NCBI GenBank assembly: GCA_023701205.1
Contig: JAMPXJ010000021.1
Span: forward strand, 1-64,000
Length of the DNA: 64,000 bases
Direction: 5' to 3'
DNA from: Oligoflexia bacterium
GTDB taxonomy: Bacteria; Bdellovibrionota; UBA1018
Below are positions 32,839-40,743 of this stretch, piece after piece. How positions within the stretch are numbered: the first letter of the stretch is position 1; each line of letters begins with the position of its first letter. Below the pieces are notes generated by a model. That model was not told where the DNA came from. It saw only the letters and a program-made list of their open reading frames with translations, and did not search any database. The translations under genes were made by a program, and so were the position numbers.

Positions 32839-33918
32839 TCAGGCGGTCCGGGCCGGGCGGACGCTTGGAGCTGGGAGCTGCGGGCAGAGCACGAGCTTTC
32901 CGTCGAGGCCGCCTTGCTCCAGCCTGCGGTGGGCTTCGACGACTTCCTCGAAGGAGACCCGCCCGGCGATGCGGGGGTGAATGGAACGGGATTTCAGCAG
33001 CGCGAAGAGCCGTTCCAAGTCCTCCTGAAACCAGGCTGGATGGCGTGCCCGCATTACGTTGATCGAGTAGATCCGGAGCCGCTTGCCTTGCGGCAGCCAA
33101 CTTCCGAGCCATCGCCTCAGGGTGATGCGGGAGAGCCGGGCCATAAGGGCGACAAGGCGCTCGTTTGCCTGGACGCTCGCGGTATATCCATACGCGCAAA
33201 GGAGCCCGCCGGGGCGGAGCGCGGCGAAGGAGCGCCGATATCCGTCCTCACCGATGCCATCGAAGATCACGTCAAAACCTCCGGGCAGGACGCGCGTAAA
33301 GTCCTCGCGTCGGTAGTCGATCGGGGTCGCGCCGAGCGCGCGAAGGAGCGCCGCCTGCTCGCCGCGAGCGGTGCCCCAAAGCTCAAGGCCGGCCATCCTG
33401 CCCAGGGTGAGCAGCGCCTGACCCACGGCCCCCGCGGCGCCTTGTACGAGCACGCGCTGGTCGCGTCGCACGCGGGCAGCGCGATGGAGGAGCTGGTAGG
33501 CCGTCGTCCAGCTCAGGATGAGCGCGGCCGCCTCGGCGGGGTCGGCCTCAGGTGGAACACGGACCAGGCGGTTGGCGCGAAGCGTGACATAGGCGGCGTT
33601 CGATCCGGTGACCGTCATATCCGCCACCCGATCGCCGACGCGAAAATCCGTTACGCTCTCGCCGAGTTGATCGATCTCGCCCACGAGGTCATAGCCCAGG
33701 ACAAACGGCGGGCGTCGCGCCGCGGTCTGCGGGTAGAGATGGCGGCGGATCACGACGTCGGTGTATTCGAGGCTCGAGGCGAGGACGCGTAACCGTACTT
33801 CGCCTCTGCCGGCCTGGGGTAGCGGCGTGTCGCTGATCTTGAGTCCATCGGGGCCTCCGAAACGGCTGATTTCCACGACGCGGTTACGCGATTCCTTCAT
33901 GTCAGGCATGTCAGGCAT
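32839..33918 (-). CDS. Medium-chain zinc-independent quinone-oxidoreductase-like dehydrogenase
   Basis: The protein of about 355 residues has the MDR fold: a GroES-like N-domain with GYDLVGEIDQLGESVTDFRV (about 74-93) and a Rossmann domain with VLVQGAAGAVGQALLTLGRM (about 155-174). The catalytic-zinc Cys/His ligands of alcohol dehydrogenases are not evident, so it belongs near the QOR group, which reduces quinones or enones with NADPH. Three in-frame ATGs (33918, 33909, 33900) lie in a 9-bp ATGCCTGAC repeat, and the start is uncertain. It is downstream of YceI. Confidence 0.8.
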   Translation of the reverse strand: MPDMPDMKESRNRVVEISRFGGPDGLKISDTPLPQAGRGEVRLRVLASSLEYTDVVIRRHLYPQTAARRPPFVLGYDLVGEIDQLGESVTDFRVGDRVADMTVTGSNAAYVTLRANRLVRVPPEADPAEAAALILSWTTAYQLLHRAARVRRDQRVLVQGAAGAVGQALLTLGRMAGLELWGTARGEQAALLRALGATPIDYRREDFTRVLPGGFDVIFDGIGEDGYRRSFAALRPGGLLCAYGYTASVQANERLVALMARLSRITLRRWLGSWLPQGKRLRIYSINVMRARHPAWFQEDLERLFALLKSRSIHPRIAGRVSFEEVVEAHRRLEQGGLDGKLVLCPQLPAPSVRPARTA

Positions 33919-33997
33919 GTCAGGGACGAGTTTGCAAAGGGGGAGCCGGAGGGAGCGCGGTATGACCGGCGCGCCCCCTCCGGAAGGCAGGAGTGGC

Positions 33998-34540
33998 TCA
34001 GGCTTTTTTCACGAATTGAAGATCCAAGGTGATCGCCACGTCGTCTCCGACGAGCACTCCGCCGGCTTCGAGCGCCGCGTTCCACGTCAGCCCGAAGTCC
34101 TTTCTCTTGATTTTCGTCGTCGCCGATGCGCCGAGCTTGAGGTTGCCCCAGGGGTCCTTGAGCGCCGGGCCGATCGGCTCCACGTCCAGGCTCACTTCTT
34201 TCGTCACGCCGTGGATCGTGAGTTCGCCCACGAGCAGGAAGCCTTCGGAAGCCGAGCCGGTCACCTTCTTGGACTTGAAGGTGAGATGGGGATACTTCTC
34301 GACGTCAAAAAAGTCGGCGCTCTTGAGGTGGGCGTCGCGTTGCGGCTCGCGCGTGTCGATGCTCGCGGCATCGATCACGGCTTCGATGACGGCGCTGCCG
34401 GGATTCCTCTCGTCGTAGACGAGGCTGCCTGAGAGCTTCTGGAAGCCGCCGTGGACCTTCGCGATCATCATGTGTTTGACGCTGAAGTTGGCGCTGGAGT
34501 GGGCGGGGTCGATTTGCCAGTTGGCGGTTGAGGTGGTCAT
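33998..34540 (-). CDS. YceI-family lipocalin-like protein, cytosolic form
   Basis: The 180-residue protein has the YceI barrel: WQIDPAHSSANFSVKHMMIA (about 8-27), then FGLTWNAALEAGGVLVGDDV near the end. YceI proteins bind isoprenoid-like lipids and respond to stress. There is no signal peptide, unlike the E. coli periplasmic form. AAGGAG lies before the ATG at 34540, and a candidate LysR operator lies 88 bp upstream. A QOR-like gene is downstream, a pairing common in electrophile-response regulons. Confidence 0.9.
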   Translation of the reverse strand: MTTSTANWQIDPAHSSANFSVKHMMIAKVHGGFQKLSGSLVYDERNPGSAVIEAVIDAASIDTREPQRDAHLKSADFFDVEKYPHLTFKSKKVTGSASEGFLLVGELTIHGVTKEVSLDVEPIGPALKDPWGNLKLGASATTKIKRKDFGLTWNAALEAGGVLVGDDVAITLDLQFVKKA

Positions 34541-34599
34541 TTTCGGTTCTCCTTGAGGTTGTGTGTTCTTCTTGAACTCAAGTTAACCGAATTTCGCAT

Positions 34600-34650
34600 A
34601 GTCTATTAGACGGTAAAAATGGAAATCATTGTCCATTAGATAGGAACAAT
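34600..34650 (-). promoter_or_regulatory. YceI promoter region with candidate LysR operator, site 2
   Basis: ATTGTCC...AACAAT at 34628-34650 repeats the 23-bp motif at 13808-13830, with nine identical leading bases and the same arms and spacing. A perfect 11-bp palindrome GTCTATTAGAC (34600-34610) and the related GTCCATTAGAT (34631-34641) flank it, as paired regulator half-sites might. It lies 60-110 bp before the YceI start. Confidence 0.5.
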
Positions 34651-34706
34651 GCGTGAGCTGCTGATTTGAAGGCGTTTCGCGCGTTTCAGGCGCGCTCCGG
34701 CCGCGT

Positions 34707-35051
34707 TCAGGGACAGGCGCGGGAGCGTCTCAGCTGCTCGAGGATGTTTTCGAGCATCGCCAGCTCCTTGGTGCAGTCCCAGCGAGTGACCCAGCCCGTG
34801 TCGGTGCGGACCTGGCGCGAGCTGCAGGAACGAACGACGATCTCCTGCTCGCGCCCGAAAGCGGGGTTGATGGCGTAGGGCACAGCCAGGATGGAAACGC
34901 GGTTATAGGATTCGAGGACCGAGCAGGCCATGTAGTCGGTATCCTTCTCGACGGCTCCGGCGGAAGGGATTCCGAGCGCCAGGCTGAGCAGGGCTCCGGT
35001 GAAAAGATTCGTGAGCGGATGTTGCTTGGGGTCGTTCCTGAGTTTTTCCAT
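34707..35051 (-). CDS. Small exported protein, unknown function
   Basis: The ATG at 35051 with GAGGAAG upstream gives 114 residues with a signal peptide (about 1-33). The mature part has three to four Cys (YMACSVLES, VVRSCSSRQ, RWDCTKEL, SRACP), an aromatic/beta stretch (SILAVPYAINPAFG) and a C-terminal helix. No family is recognised. It is one of several small secreted proteins between 34.7 and 37.3 kb. Confidence 0.6.
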   Translation of the reverse strand: MEKLRNDPKQHPLTNLFTGALLSLALGIPSAGAVEKDTDYMACSVLESYNRVSILAVPYAINPAFGREQEIVVRSCSSRQVRTDTGWVTRWDCTKELAMLENILEQLRRSRACP

Positions 35052-35157
35052 GACTTCCTCGTTTCGCTTCCGTCGTGTATGCCTTGCTCTCGTCGCTGTC
35101 AAATCGCGATTGCCGTGACCGGGGGGCTCTGGTACTCCGTGTTCCCCGGGGGATTTC

Positions 35158-35658
35158 ATGAAGATCCGCTTGATCACTGTTTTTTCCGTCGTAGCACTGG
35201 TTTTGAGCTTCCCAGCGGAGCTGTTCGGAGGCTCGCCCGAGCAGGATGCCGCCACGCGGCATCTCCGGGAAAGCTTCAGCTCGGCCAGAAACCCGGGTTT
35301 CGAGTCCTTTCCCCTCGGGGAAGCCTTGCGCTGCTTTTCCCGCTCCGCCGTGCTGGATGACTTTCGCATCACCTACGGTGAGATCTATCCGCTCGAGGTC
35401 CTGGGAGGCGTGCTGCGGGTACGGTATTTCATGGCGACCAACAACGATAACGAGCAGGACGGGATCATTGTTCCGACGCAGATTGGGATGACTCTCGATA
35501 CCCAATACGTCGAACTGGTGCTTCGGGTCCTGCCCTCGGGCGAGCTCGTCGCGGAGACCACCGTCCCCACCTCCTACGGTATCGAAAAGGCCGGTCGCGC
35601 GGTCAGCAATCCGGGACGGCTGGCACTTTATTACAGCGTCTGCAAGCTCAAGGAGTAA
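35158..35658 (+). CDS. Exported protein, unknown function
   Basis: The ATG at 35158, 10 bases after a G-run, gives 166 residues with a signal peptide (about 1-25). The mature part is mixed alpha/beta (VLDDFRITYGEIYPLEVLGG, then GMTLDTQYVELVLRVLPSGE) with two Cys. No known domain is visible. It is divergent from the previous gene, and its last 11 bp overlap the end of the convergent gene. Confidence 0.6.
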   Translation: MKIRLITVFSVVALVLSFPAELFGGSPEQDAATRHLRESFSSARNPGFESFPLGEALRCFSRSAVLDDFRITYGEIYPLEVLGGVLRVRYFMATNNDNEQDGIIVPTQIGMTLDTQYVELVLRVLPSGELVAETTVPTSYGIEKAGRAVSNPGRLALYYSVCKLKE

Positions 35659-36139
35659 AGCTGGGGGTATAAGGCGAGGGCTCCGGCCCCACGCAGGTCA
35701 CGGTCGTCTGCGTGATCGGCTCGGTGAGCGTGAAATTCAGCGACGGACTCAGACGCTCCTTGGCGAAGGCGAGGTACTGGCCGTAGTCGTTCTCGAGCTG
35801 CGGCAGCGCTCCCATCATCTCCAGGTAGCCGATCGCGAGATAAAAAGTGTCGCCGTTGCGCCAGGGCTGGCAGCCTTCGTCGAGATCCGGATGAAGCGAG
35901 GCGAAGACGTAGACCGTCTCGTCAGGAAGCCCTGGGTAGCTCCGTGCGTTACACATCTGAAAATCGCCAAAGGGCCCCACGGGATACCCGACCGCCAGGC
36001 TTCCCAGGGTGCTGCCGGGGCCAAAGATGGTGCACTGGATGGTGTAATCGATGAGGTCAGGAGCCGCGTGCGCCGGGGTGTCGCCCAGAGACGGAAGCAG
36101 GAGGAAGGCGGCGAGGAAAACGTCTTTAGTACGCCTCAT
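35648..36139 (-). CDS. Exported protein, unknown function
   Basis: The 163-residue protein has a signal peptide (about 1-25, ending AHA). The mature part contains four Cys (IQCTIFG, QMCNARS, EGCQPWR, VTCVGPE) in a beta-rich context, probably two disulfides. No domain is recognised. It is convergent with the preceding gene (11-bp overlap) and divergent from the Cys-repeat gene at 36228. Confidence 0.6.
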   Translation of the reverse strand: MRRTKDVFLAAFLLLPSLGDTPAHAAPDLIDYTIQCTIFGPGSTLGSLAVGYPVGPFGDFQMCNARSYPGLPDETVYVFASLHPDLDEGCQPWRNGDTFYLAIGYLEMMGALPQLENDYGQYLAFAKERLSPSLNFTLTEPITQTTVTCVGPEPSPYTPSFTP

Positions 36140-36227
36140 TTTCGAGCGGTAACATCCCGGATGGCGGAAATCCAGTGTGCTTTCGGGAAAGAATGAGTTA
36201 GCTTCCGGTGAAAATCACGGGGGTTTC

Positions 36228-36695
36228 ATGATCGCATTCATCGCACTGGTCTTGTTTGCACAGAACGCCGCGCACGCCGACTCGTTTTATGAAGAGCGAA
36301 ACGGCAAGCGCTACTACTGCAAGCAGGTCGGCTCGGCGCCGGCGCTGCCCTCGTGCACGGCCGAGTGCCAGCACTTCGATACCTTCAATAACGTCTGCGA
36401 TTATCAGAGCACCTGCGAATACAACGGGGATTGCGTGCGCGCGAAGGTCTGCGACGTGTTCGATACCTCTGATCGCATCTGCCGCACGGAGAAGAGCACG
36501 CTTACCTGCGCCTCCGATCGCGGCTCGATCAGCTGCGTCGCGCAGTGCCAACGCTACGATTCCTACAGCCAGACCTGCCTTTACCAGAGCTCCTGCACGG
36601 AGAACGGCAACTGCATCGTCTCGAAGACCTGCGATCGCTGGGACTCCTTCAACAACATCTGCCTGTCCGAGAAAAGCGTCACGACCTGCCGCTGA
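36228..36695 (+). CDS. Exported protein with two ~50-residue eight-Cys repeats
   Basis: The ATG at 36228 gives 155 residues with a signal peptide (about 1-18). Two tandem units follow: CTAECQHFDTFNNVCDYQSTC...C and CVAQCQRYDSYSQTCLYQSSC...C, each closing with RTEKSTLTC or LSEKSVTTC. Cys and aromatic positions match one to one. It is a third kind of Cys-repeat design in this window, besides those at 24437 and 25153. No known family is visible. The longer upstream frame adds nothing credible. Confidence 0.7.
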   Translation: MIAFIALVLFAQNAAHADSFYEERNGKRYYCKQVGSAPALPSCTAECQHFDTFNNVCDYQSTCEYNGDCVRAKVCDVFDTSDRICRTEKSTLTCASDRGSISCVAQCQRYDSYSQTCLYQSSCTENGNCIVSKTCDRWDSFNNICLSEKSVTTCR

Positions 36696-36702
36696 GCGCG
36701 GT

Positions 36703-37293
36703 TCAGAAAGCCGCGATGGCGGAAACCTGTTCCGCGGTCAGGGCGGGCTCTTCGAACGTTTCGGCCGGAACTGCTTTCAGTCCGGCCAGGTCTGACTTCG
36801 CGGGCGCGGCCGGTTCGCAGGATTTAAGCGCGCTCAAGGCGACCACCTCGGGGAACTGGAACACCCGCAGGAGCGTGCCCGTGAGTCCGCCCCGTTCGAC
36901 TTCGGCGGAGTGGTTGGCGAAGACATGATTGATCCGGACGCGGGTGCCCTGCTCCAGGCGGGAGGTCGGACCGGCCAGGCAGCGCTCCTCGCGGCTGCCG
37001 ATTCCCGCGCGATCCGGAAGTTCCCGGATCACCTGGGACTCGTGAACGAGCCAGTATTTTTCCTGGTGCCGCCCGCCGGTCAAAAGCTCGGATTTGAATA
37101 CGTGTTCGGAAACTTCGAGAAGCCCATCCGAAGCCACGGACCAGACTCGGCTCGAGGTCCACTTGCCGGTGGTAGGGCTCTTCCAGAGCACCGCGCTCTT
37201 GCGGGGGACCAGGCCTCGGGTGTCGGCGAGGGCGCCGGTACTCATGAGGGCCGTGACGGACAATCCCACGATGGCAAGAAGGCGTGCTCCCAT
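36703..37293 (-). CDS. Exported protein, unknown function
   Basis: The 196-residue protein has a signal peptide (about 1-23, ending ALA). The mature part is beta-rich: SAVLWKSPTTGKWTSSRVWS, then HQEKYWLVHESQVIRELPDR and TRVRINHVFANHSAEVERGG. This could form two small barrels (SH3-like), but no domain is certain. It ends 7 bp from the convergent Cys-repeat gene at 36228. Confidence 0.6.
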   Translation of the reverse strand: MGARLLAIVGLSVTALMSTGALADTRGLVPRKSAVLWKSPTTGKWTSSRVWSVASDGLLEVSEHVFKSELLTGGRHQEKYWLVHESQVIRELPDRAGIGSREERCLAGPTSRLEQGTRVRINHVFANHSAEVERGGLTGTLLRVFQFPEVVALSALKSCEPAAPAKSDLAGLKAVPAETFEEPALTAEQVSAIAAF

Positions 37294-37412
37294 GCTTCAG
37301 TCCTCTTGGAGAGGAATACAGCAAGGAACGTGCTCGGCGTGGCCGCGGAATACCTGGGCTTGAGCCGCAAGCCGGCCCGGAAGGGTGTCGAAGCTTTTGA
37401 TAGCGAGCTGGC

Positions 37413-38447
37413 TCAGCGCCAGCGGAACAATGCCGACGCCAGCAGCGTGAAAACGCCCGTAAAGCCGAGGAGGATTCCACACTGCGGCAGGAGGGTGCCC
37501 AGCCCGGCGCCGTCGATCATGATGGCGCGCAGCCCATTGACCACGTGGGTGAGTGGCATCAGCTTCGCGCCGAAGAGCACCCAGGAGTTGGCGCCCTCGA
37601 GCGAGAACCAGATTCCCGAAAGAAAGATCATGGGCCAGGTCATCAGATTGAGGACGCCATCAGCGACCTCTTCGCTCGAGATCCGTGCCGCGATGACCAG
37701 GCCCAGCGAGATCATGGCCGCCGAGCCCAACCCCAGGAAGAGCAGCAGGTCGAACCAGGAGCCCTGCTGACGGAAGCCGATGAGGAGCAGGGCGCCGGCG
37801 ATGACGAGCAGGGAGGTGACGACCATGAGGAGCAGGCGGGAAGCCACCTGCGCGGTCAGAAAGAGAAAAGCCGACAGCGGAGTCGCGCGCAGGCGCTTGA
37901 GCACGCCGTTCTTGCGATAGCGCACGATCACGTAGCCCACTCCGAACATCGAGCCGAACATGATGTTCATCGCGAGCAGGCCGGGCAAGAGCCAGTCGGC
38001 GTAGCGCAGGGGGCGGCCCGTGAGCGCGCGCGGCTCGACCCTGGGCCGGGGCTCGGGCAGTCGCGCGAGGGTGTCCAGGAGGAGGCGTTCCGCGAGCTTT
38101 CCCTTTTCGGAGCCGCGGTTGAACGAATAGGCGAGGCGCTGCCCGTCAGCCGAGAATTCCAGGCTCAGGTCGCTTTCGAAGTGTTCGAGCTTCCTTGCGG
38201 CGCGGGCCGCATCCTCCATGGGGAGCAGCTGCAGCCCGGGCGTGGCTTGCAGCAGGCGCAGCGCCGGGGTCTCAATGGCCGAAGCGGGCGAGACGCTGAG
38301 CTTGAGCAGCGGTTCCTGCCGGCCCGAATAGCCATAGGTGAAACCCGCGAGCACGATGAATGGGAAGAGCAATGTCCAGGCAAGCGTGCTGCGATCGCGA
38401 TAGAATTCCTTGTTGCGGGCGACGATCAGGGCCCAGAGCTTTCTCAT
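37413..38447 (-). CDS. ABC-2-type transporter permease
   Basis: The 344-residue protein has an N-terminal membrane segment after RNKEFYRDRSTLAWTLLFPF (about 11-30). A periplasmic domain (about 45-180) follows, then five membrane helices with NIMFGSMFGVGYVIVRYRKN (about 191-210) and a final pair, the ABC-2/YhfL pattern. It pairs with the ATPase gene, whose stop overlaps its start (ATGA). The cargo is unknown; such exporters move drugs, lipids or polysaccharide precursors. Confidence 0.85.
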   Translation of the reverse strand: MRKLWALIVARNKEFYRDRSTLAWTLLFPFIVLAGFTYGYSGRQEPLLKLSVSPASAIETPALRLLQATPGLQLLPMEDAARAARKLEHFESDLSLEFSADGQRLAYSFNRGSEKGKLAERLLLDTLARLPEPRPRVEPRALTGRPLRYADWLLPGLLAMNIMFGSMFGVGYVIVRYRKNGVLKRLRATPLSAFLFLTAQVASRLLLMVVTSLLVIAGALLLIGFRQQGSWFDLLLFLGLGSAAMISLGLVIAARISSEEVADGVLNLMTWPMIFLSGIWFSLEGANSWVLFGAKLMPLTHVVNGLRAIMIDGAGLGTLLPQCGILLGFTGVFTLLASALFRWR

Positions 38448-39343
38448 GCTTCAAAACCTTTTCCGGTGAGCTTCAGGAAAAGGTCCTCCAGGTTCCGCGT
38501 GCGGATTTGGATCCCCTGGAGGGGAATGCTTCGATCCAGCAGCGCGCGCATCGTGGCCTCGGGCTGCTCCGTAAGCAGCTCGTAGGACTCGGGGCGTTCG
38601 AAGATCTCGCAGCCCGGAATCGGGCCGAGGCTCGTCCCGGCCGGGCCATCCTTGGGCAGGCGGATCGATAGCCCGCGGAAGTGCTCCTTGAGCAGCTGAT
38701 CGGGCGAGTTTTGCGCGATGATGCGCCCGTGGTCCATGATCGCGATCTCGTCGCAAAGCTCGTAGGCCTCTTCCATGTAATGCGTCGTGAGGACGACCGT
38801 CTTGCCCCGCCGGCGGATCAGGCGGACCAGTTCCCAGAACCGCCGGCGCGCCTGGGGGTCCAGCCCGGTCGTGGGCTCGTCCAGAAATACGATCTCGGGA
38901 TCGTTCACGAGCGCGAGCGCCAGGAGCAGCCGCTGGCGTTGGCCGCCGGAGAGCTGGGAGGCGTCCTTGTCCCAGAGCTCATCGAGGTCGCAAAGGGTAC
39001 GGACCTCGGCGAGCGGCGCGCGCCTGCGATAGAATGACGAGAAAAGCGCCAGAACCTCGCTCACGCGCAGGAGCTCCGGGAGCGAGGTGGACTGGAACTG
39101 GATTCCCATCCGCTCGCGAAAGTCGCGGTCTACGGGCTTGCCATGAAACAGGATTTCTCCGCCATCCGGCGGGAGAATTCCCTCGATCATCTCCAGCGTC
39201 GTCGTTTTGCCGGCTCCATTCGGTCCAAGAAGCCCGAAGCAGATACCCGGACGGATCGACAGATCCAGCCGATCCACGGCCGTGAGGCTTTTGTAGCGCT
39301 TCGTCAGGGAGCGCGTTTCGAGAACGCGAACGGAAGCGTTCAG
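38444..39343 (-). CDS. ABC transporter ATPase, probable CTG start
   Basis: The ATPase has Walker A LGPNGAGKTTT, the signature LSGGQRQRL, Walker B EIVFLDEPTTGLD and the H-loop His in TTHYMEE. The C-terminal 75 residues are a typical drug-export extension. The first GTG (39277) would remove strand 1, and no ATG, GTG or TTG lies upstream in frame. A CTG at 39343 is preceded by AGAAGGA at five bases, overlaps the GST stop as CTGA, and restores the usual N-terminus VLETRSLTKRYKSLTAVDRL. I chose it for these reasons; a 278-residue form from the GTG is the alternative. Confidence 0.8.
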   Translation of the reverse strand: MNASVRVLETRSLTKRYKSLTAVDRLDLSIRPGICFGLLGPNGAGKTTTLEMIEGILPPDGGEILFHGKPVDRDFRERMGIQFQSTSLPELLRVSEVLALFSSFYRRRAPLAEVRTLCDLDELWDKDASQLSGGQRQRLLLALALVNDPEIVFLDEPTTGLDPQARRRFWELVRLIRRRGKTVVLTTHYMEEAYELCDEIAIMDHGRIIAQNSPDQLLKEHFRGLSIRLPKDGPAGTSLGPIPGCEIFERPESYELLTEQPEATMRALLDRSIPLQGIQIRTRNLEDLFLKLTGKGFEA

Positions 39344-39966
39344 GTGAGTCCTTCTTCCTTGAGGACCTTGGCGACCGCGGGACGAGCGGCGACGCGGGCC
39401 AGGTATTTCTGGATCGTGGGGTAAGGCGTGAGGGGAATCTCAAGCCATTGGCACCAGCCCAGGACAACGAAGGCGTAGGCGTCAGCTGCCGTGAAGACTT
39501 TGTCCATGAGGTAGTCTTTTCCGGCGAGGCGCGCCTCCAGATAGGTCAGCAGCTCGTTGGACTTATCCACGAGGTGGCCGCGAACGGCGGCTTGCACCGC
39601 GGGATCCTCGGAGTACGACTTGACCCCGAAAAGTCCTCCGATGGACTTGTGCAGGTCGGAGCACACGAAAGATAGCCAGTTCAGCGCTTCGGCGCGCTCG
39701 ACGGAGCCTGCCGGCGGCAGCAGCTCTTTGCGCGGTGCCTTGTCGGCGACATAAGCGTGGATGGCGAGGTTCTGGTCGAGCTGCGCTCCTTCGTCGGTGA
39801 TCAGGATCGGCAGGGTGCCGAGCGGATTGAGCTTCGTGACGAGTGCGACGTTGGGGTCGGACGGGTTGTCCCAGTCCACCGCGACTGCTTCGTATTTCAG
39901 TCCGGACTCTTCGAGCGTGATGTGGCAGGAGGTCGAGCAGGAACCAGCGGAGTAATAGAGTTTCAT
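39340..39966 (-). CDS. Glutathione S-transferase (beta-class-like)
   Basis: The ATG at 39966 gives 208 residues: a thioredoxin-fold domain starting MKLYYSAGSCSTSCHITLEE, with Cys at the beta-class catalytic position (about 10), then NPLGTLPILITDEG, and an all-helical C-domain (about 90-208). It conjugates or binds electrophiles using glutathione. The stop overlaps the CTG start of the ABC ATPase, so a GST-exporter unit may detoxify and then expel a compound. Confidence 0.85.
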   Translation of the reverse strand: MKLYYSAGSCSTSCHITLEESGLKYEAVAVDWDNPSDPNVALVTKLNPLGTLPILITDEGAQLDQNLAIHAYVADKAPRKELLPPAGSVERAEALNWLSFVCSDLHKSIGGLFGVKSYSEDPAVQAAVRGHLVDKSNELLTYLEARLAGKDYLMDKVFTAADAYAFVVLGWCQWLEIPLTPYPTIQKYLARVAARPAVAKVLKEEGLT

Positions 39967-40092
39967 GTCGAGGAATCTACCGAGGGGGCTGAGGAGAGTC
40001 AAGCCGGGGAATTTGAAACGGTGGGTCTCCGCGGATGATATGCCGTTGGCTGCAGCGGCCTCGTTCGATAAGGTGAGGCGCAGGGGGGTTTT

Positions 40093-40656
40093 ATGCGCGC
40101 GGACACTGCGAACCGGATGATCTGGATGGCCTTGTTGCTGGTCCTTGTTCCGGGGTCGGCGCTCGCCGCGAGCGGCGGCTGCGAGGACGAGATCTTCGAT
40201 CAGGAGCATGCGATCCGTTCCGCCGTTTTTCAGGAGAAGGTTTCCCTCGAGGCGGGACTCCTTCCGCTGCTCGCGGACCGGAACGCGCGCGATACGGAGA
40301 TCTGTCTCGGTGTCGGCGTGCACTTCCAGCGGCTCGAGGATCTTTCCAACCGGATCGCGGCGCTCAGTAACCTGCGCTACCGGTGCGGGGCCGGGGACGA
40401 GAATCTCCATCGGCTCGCGCAGGAGCTTTTCCTGACCTATCGCCAGATGACCTATTTTTGCGGGGACGGGGGGCCGGGGAGCCCCGTCCAACCGGGTAAT
40501 CGCCCTCAACTGCGAGCGGCGATCGGGCGGATTCTGGCGTTCCTGGAAAAGCTCGCGGAGTATTTCGCCGTCGCGCCGGGGCTCGGAGCCAAACTGTCCC
40601 TGGACTCGTTTCGCCCGCTTGATCCGGCAGGTCCGGTATCGCTGAATATCCGCTGA
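40093..40656 (+). CDS. Exported helical protein, unknown function
   Basis: The 187-residue protein (ATG at 40093) has a signal peptide (about 1-26, ending ALAA). The mature part is mainly helical (HAIRSAVFQEKVSLEAGLLP, then LEDLSNRIAALSNLRYRCGA) with four Cys in two pairs. No family is recognised. It lies upstream of oppA by 87 bp and could be co-transcribed, but nothing else links it to peptide import. Confidence 0.6.
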   Translation: MRADTANRMIWMALLLVLVPGSALAASGGCEDEIFDQEHAIRSAVFQEKVSLEAGLLPLLADRNARDTEICLGVGVHFQRLEDLSNRIAALSNLRYRCGAGDENLHRLAQELFLTYRQMTYFCGDGGPGSPVQPGNRPQLRAAIGRILAFLEKLAEYFAVAPGLGAKLSLDSFRPLDPAGPVSLNIR

Positions 40657-40743
40657 TTTGCCGAGAAATTCCTTCATTTCCGCCCCGTCTCCGCGTTGGC
40701 GCCCGCCTTGCACAAGGCGTTGGAATCGCTTGACGCGAGGGGG

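Noticed and set aside
30896..33199. Long minus-strand frame across the pump, CDF and cytochrome genes
   Set aside because: Low-complexity Arg/Pro/Ala sequence antisense to well-supported genes.
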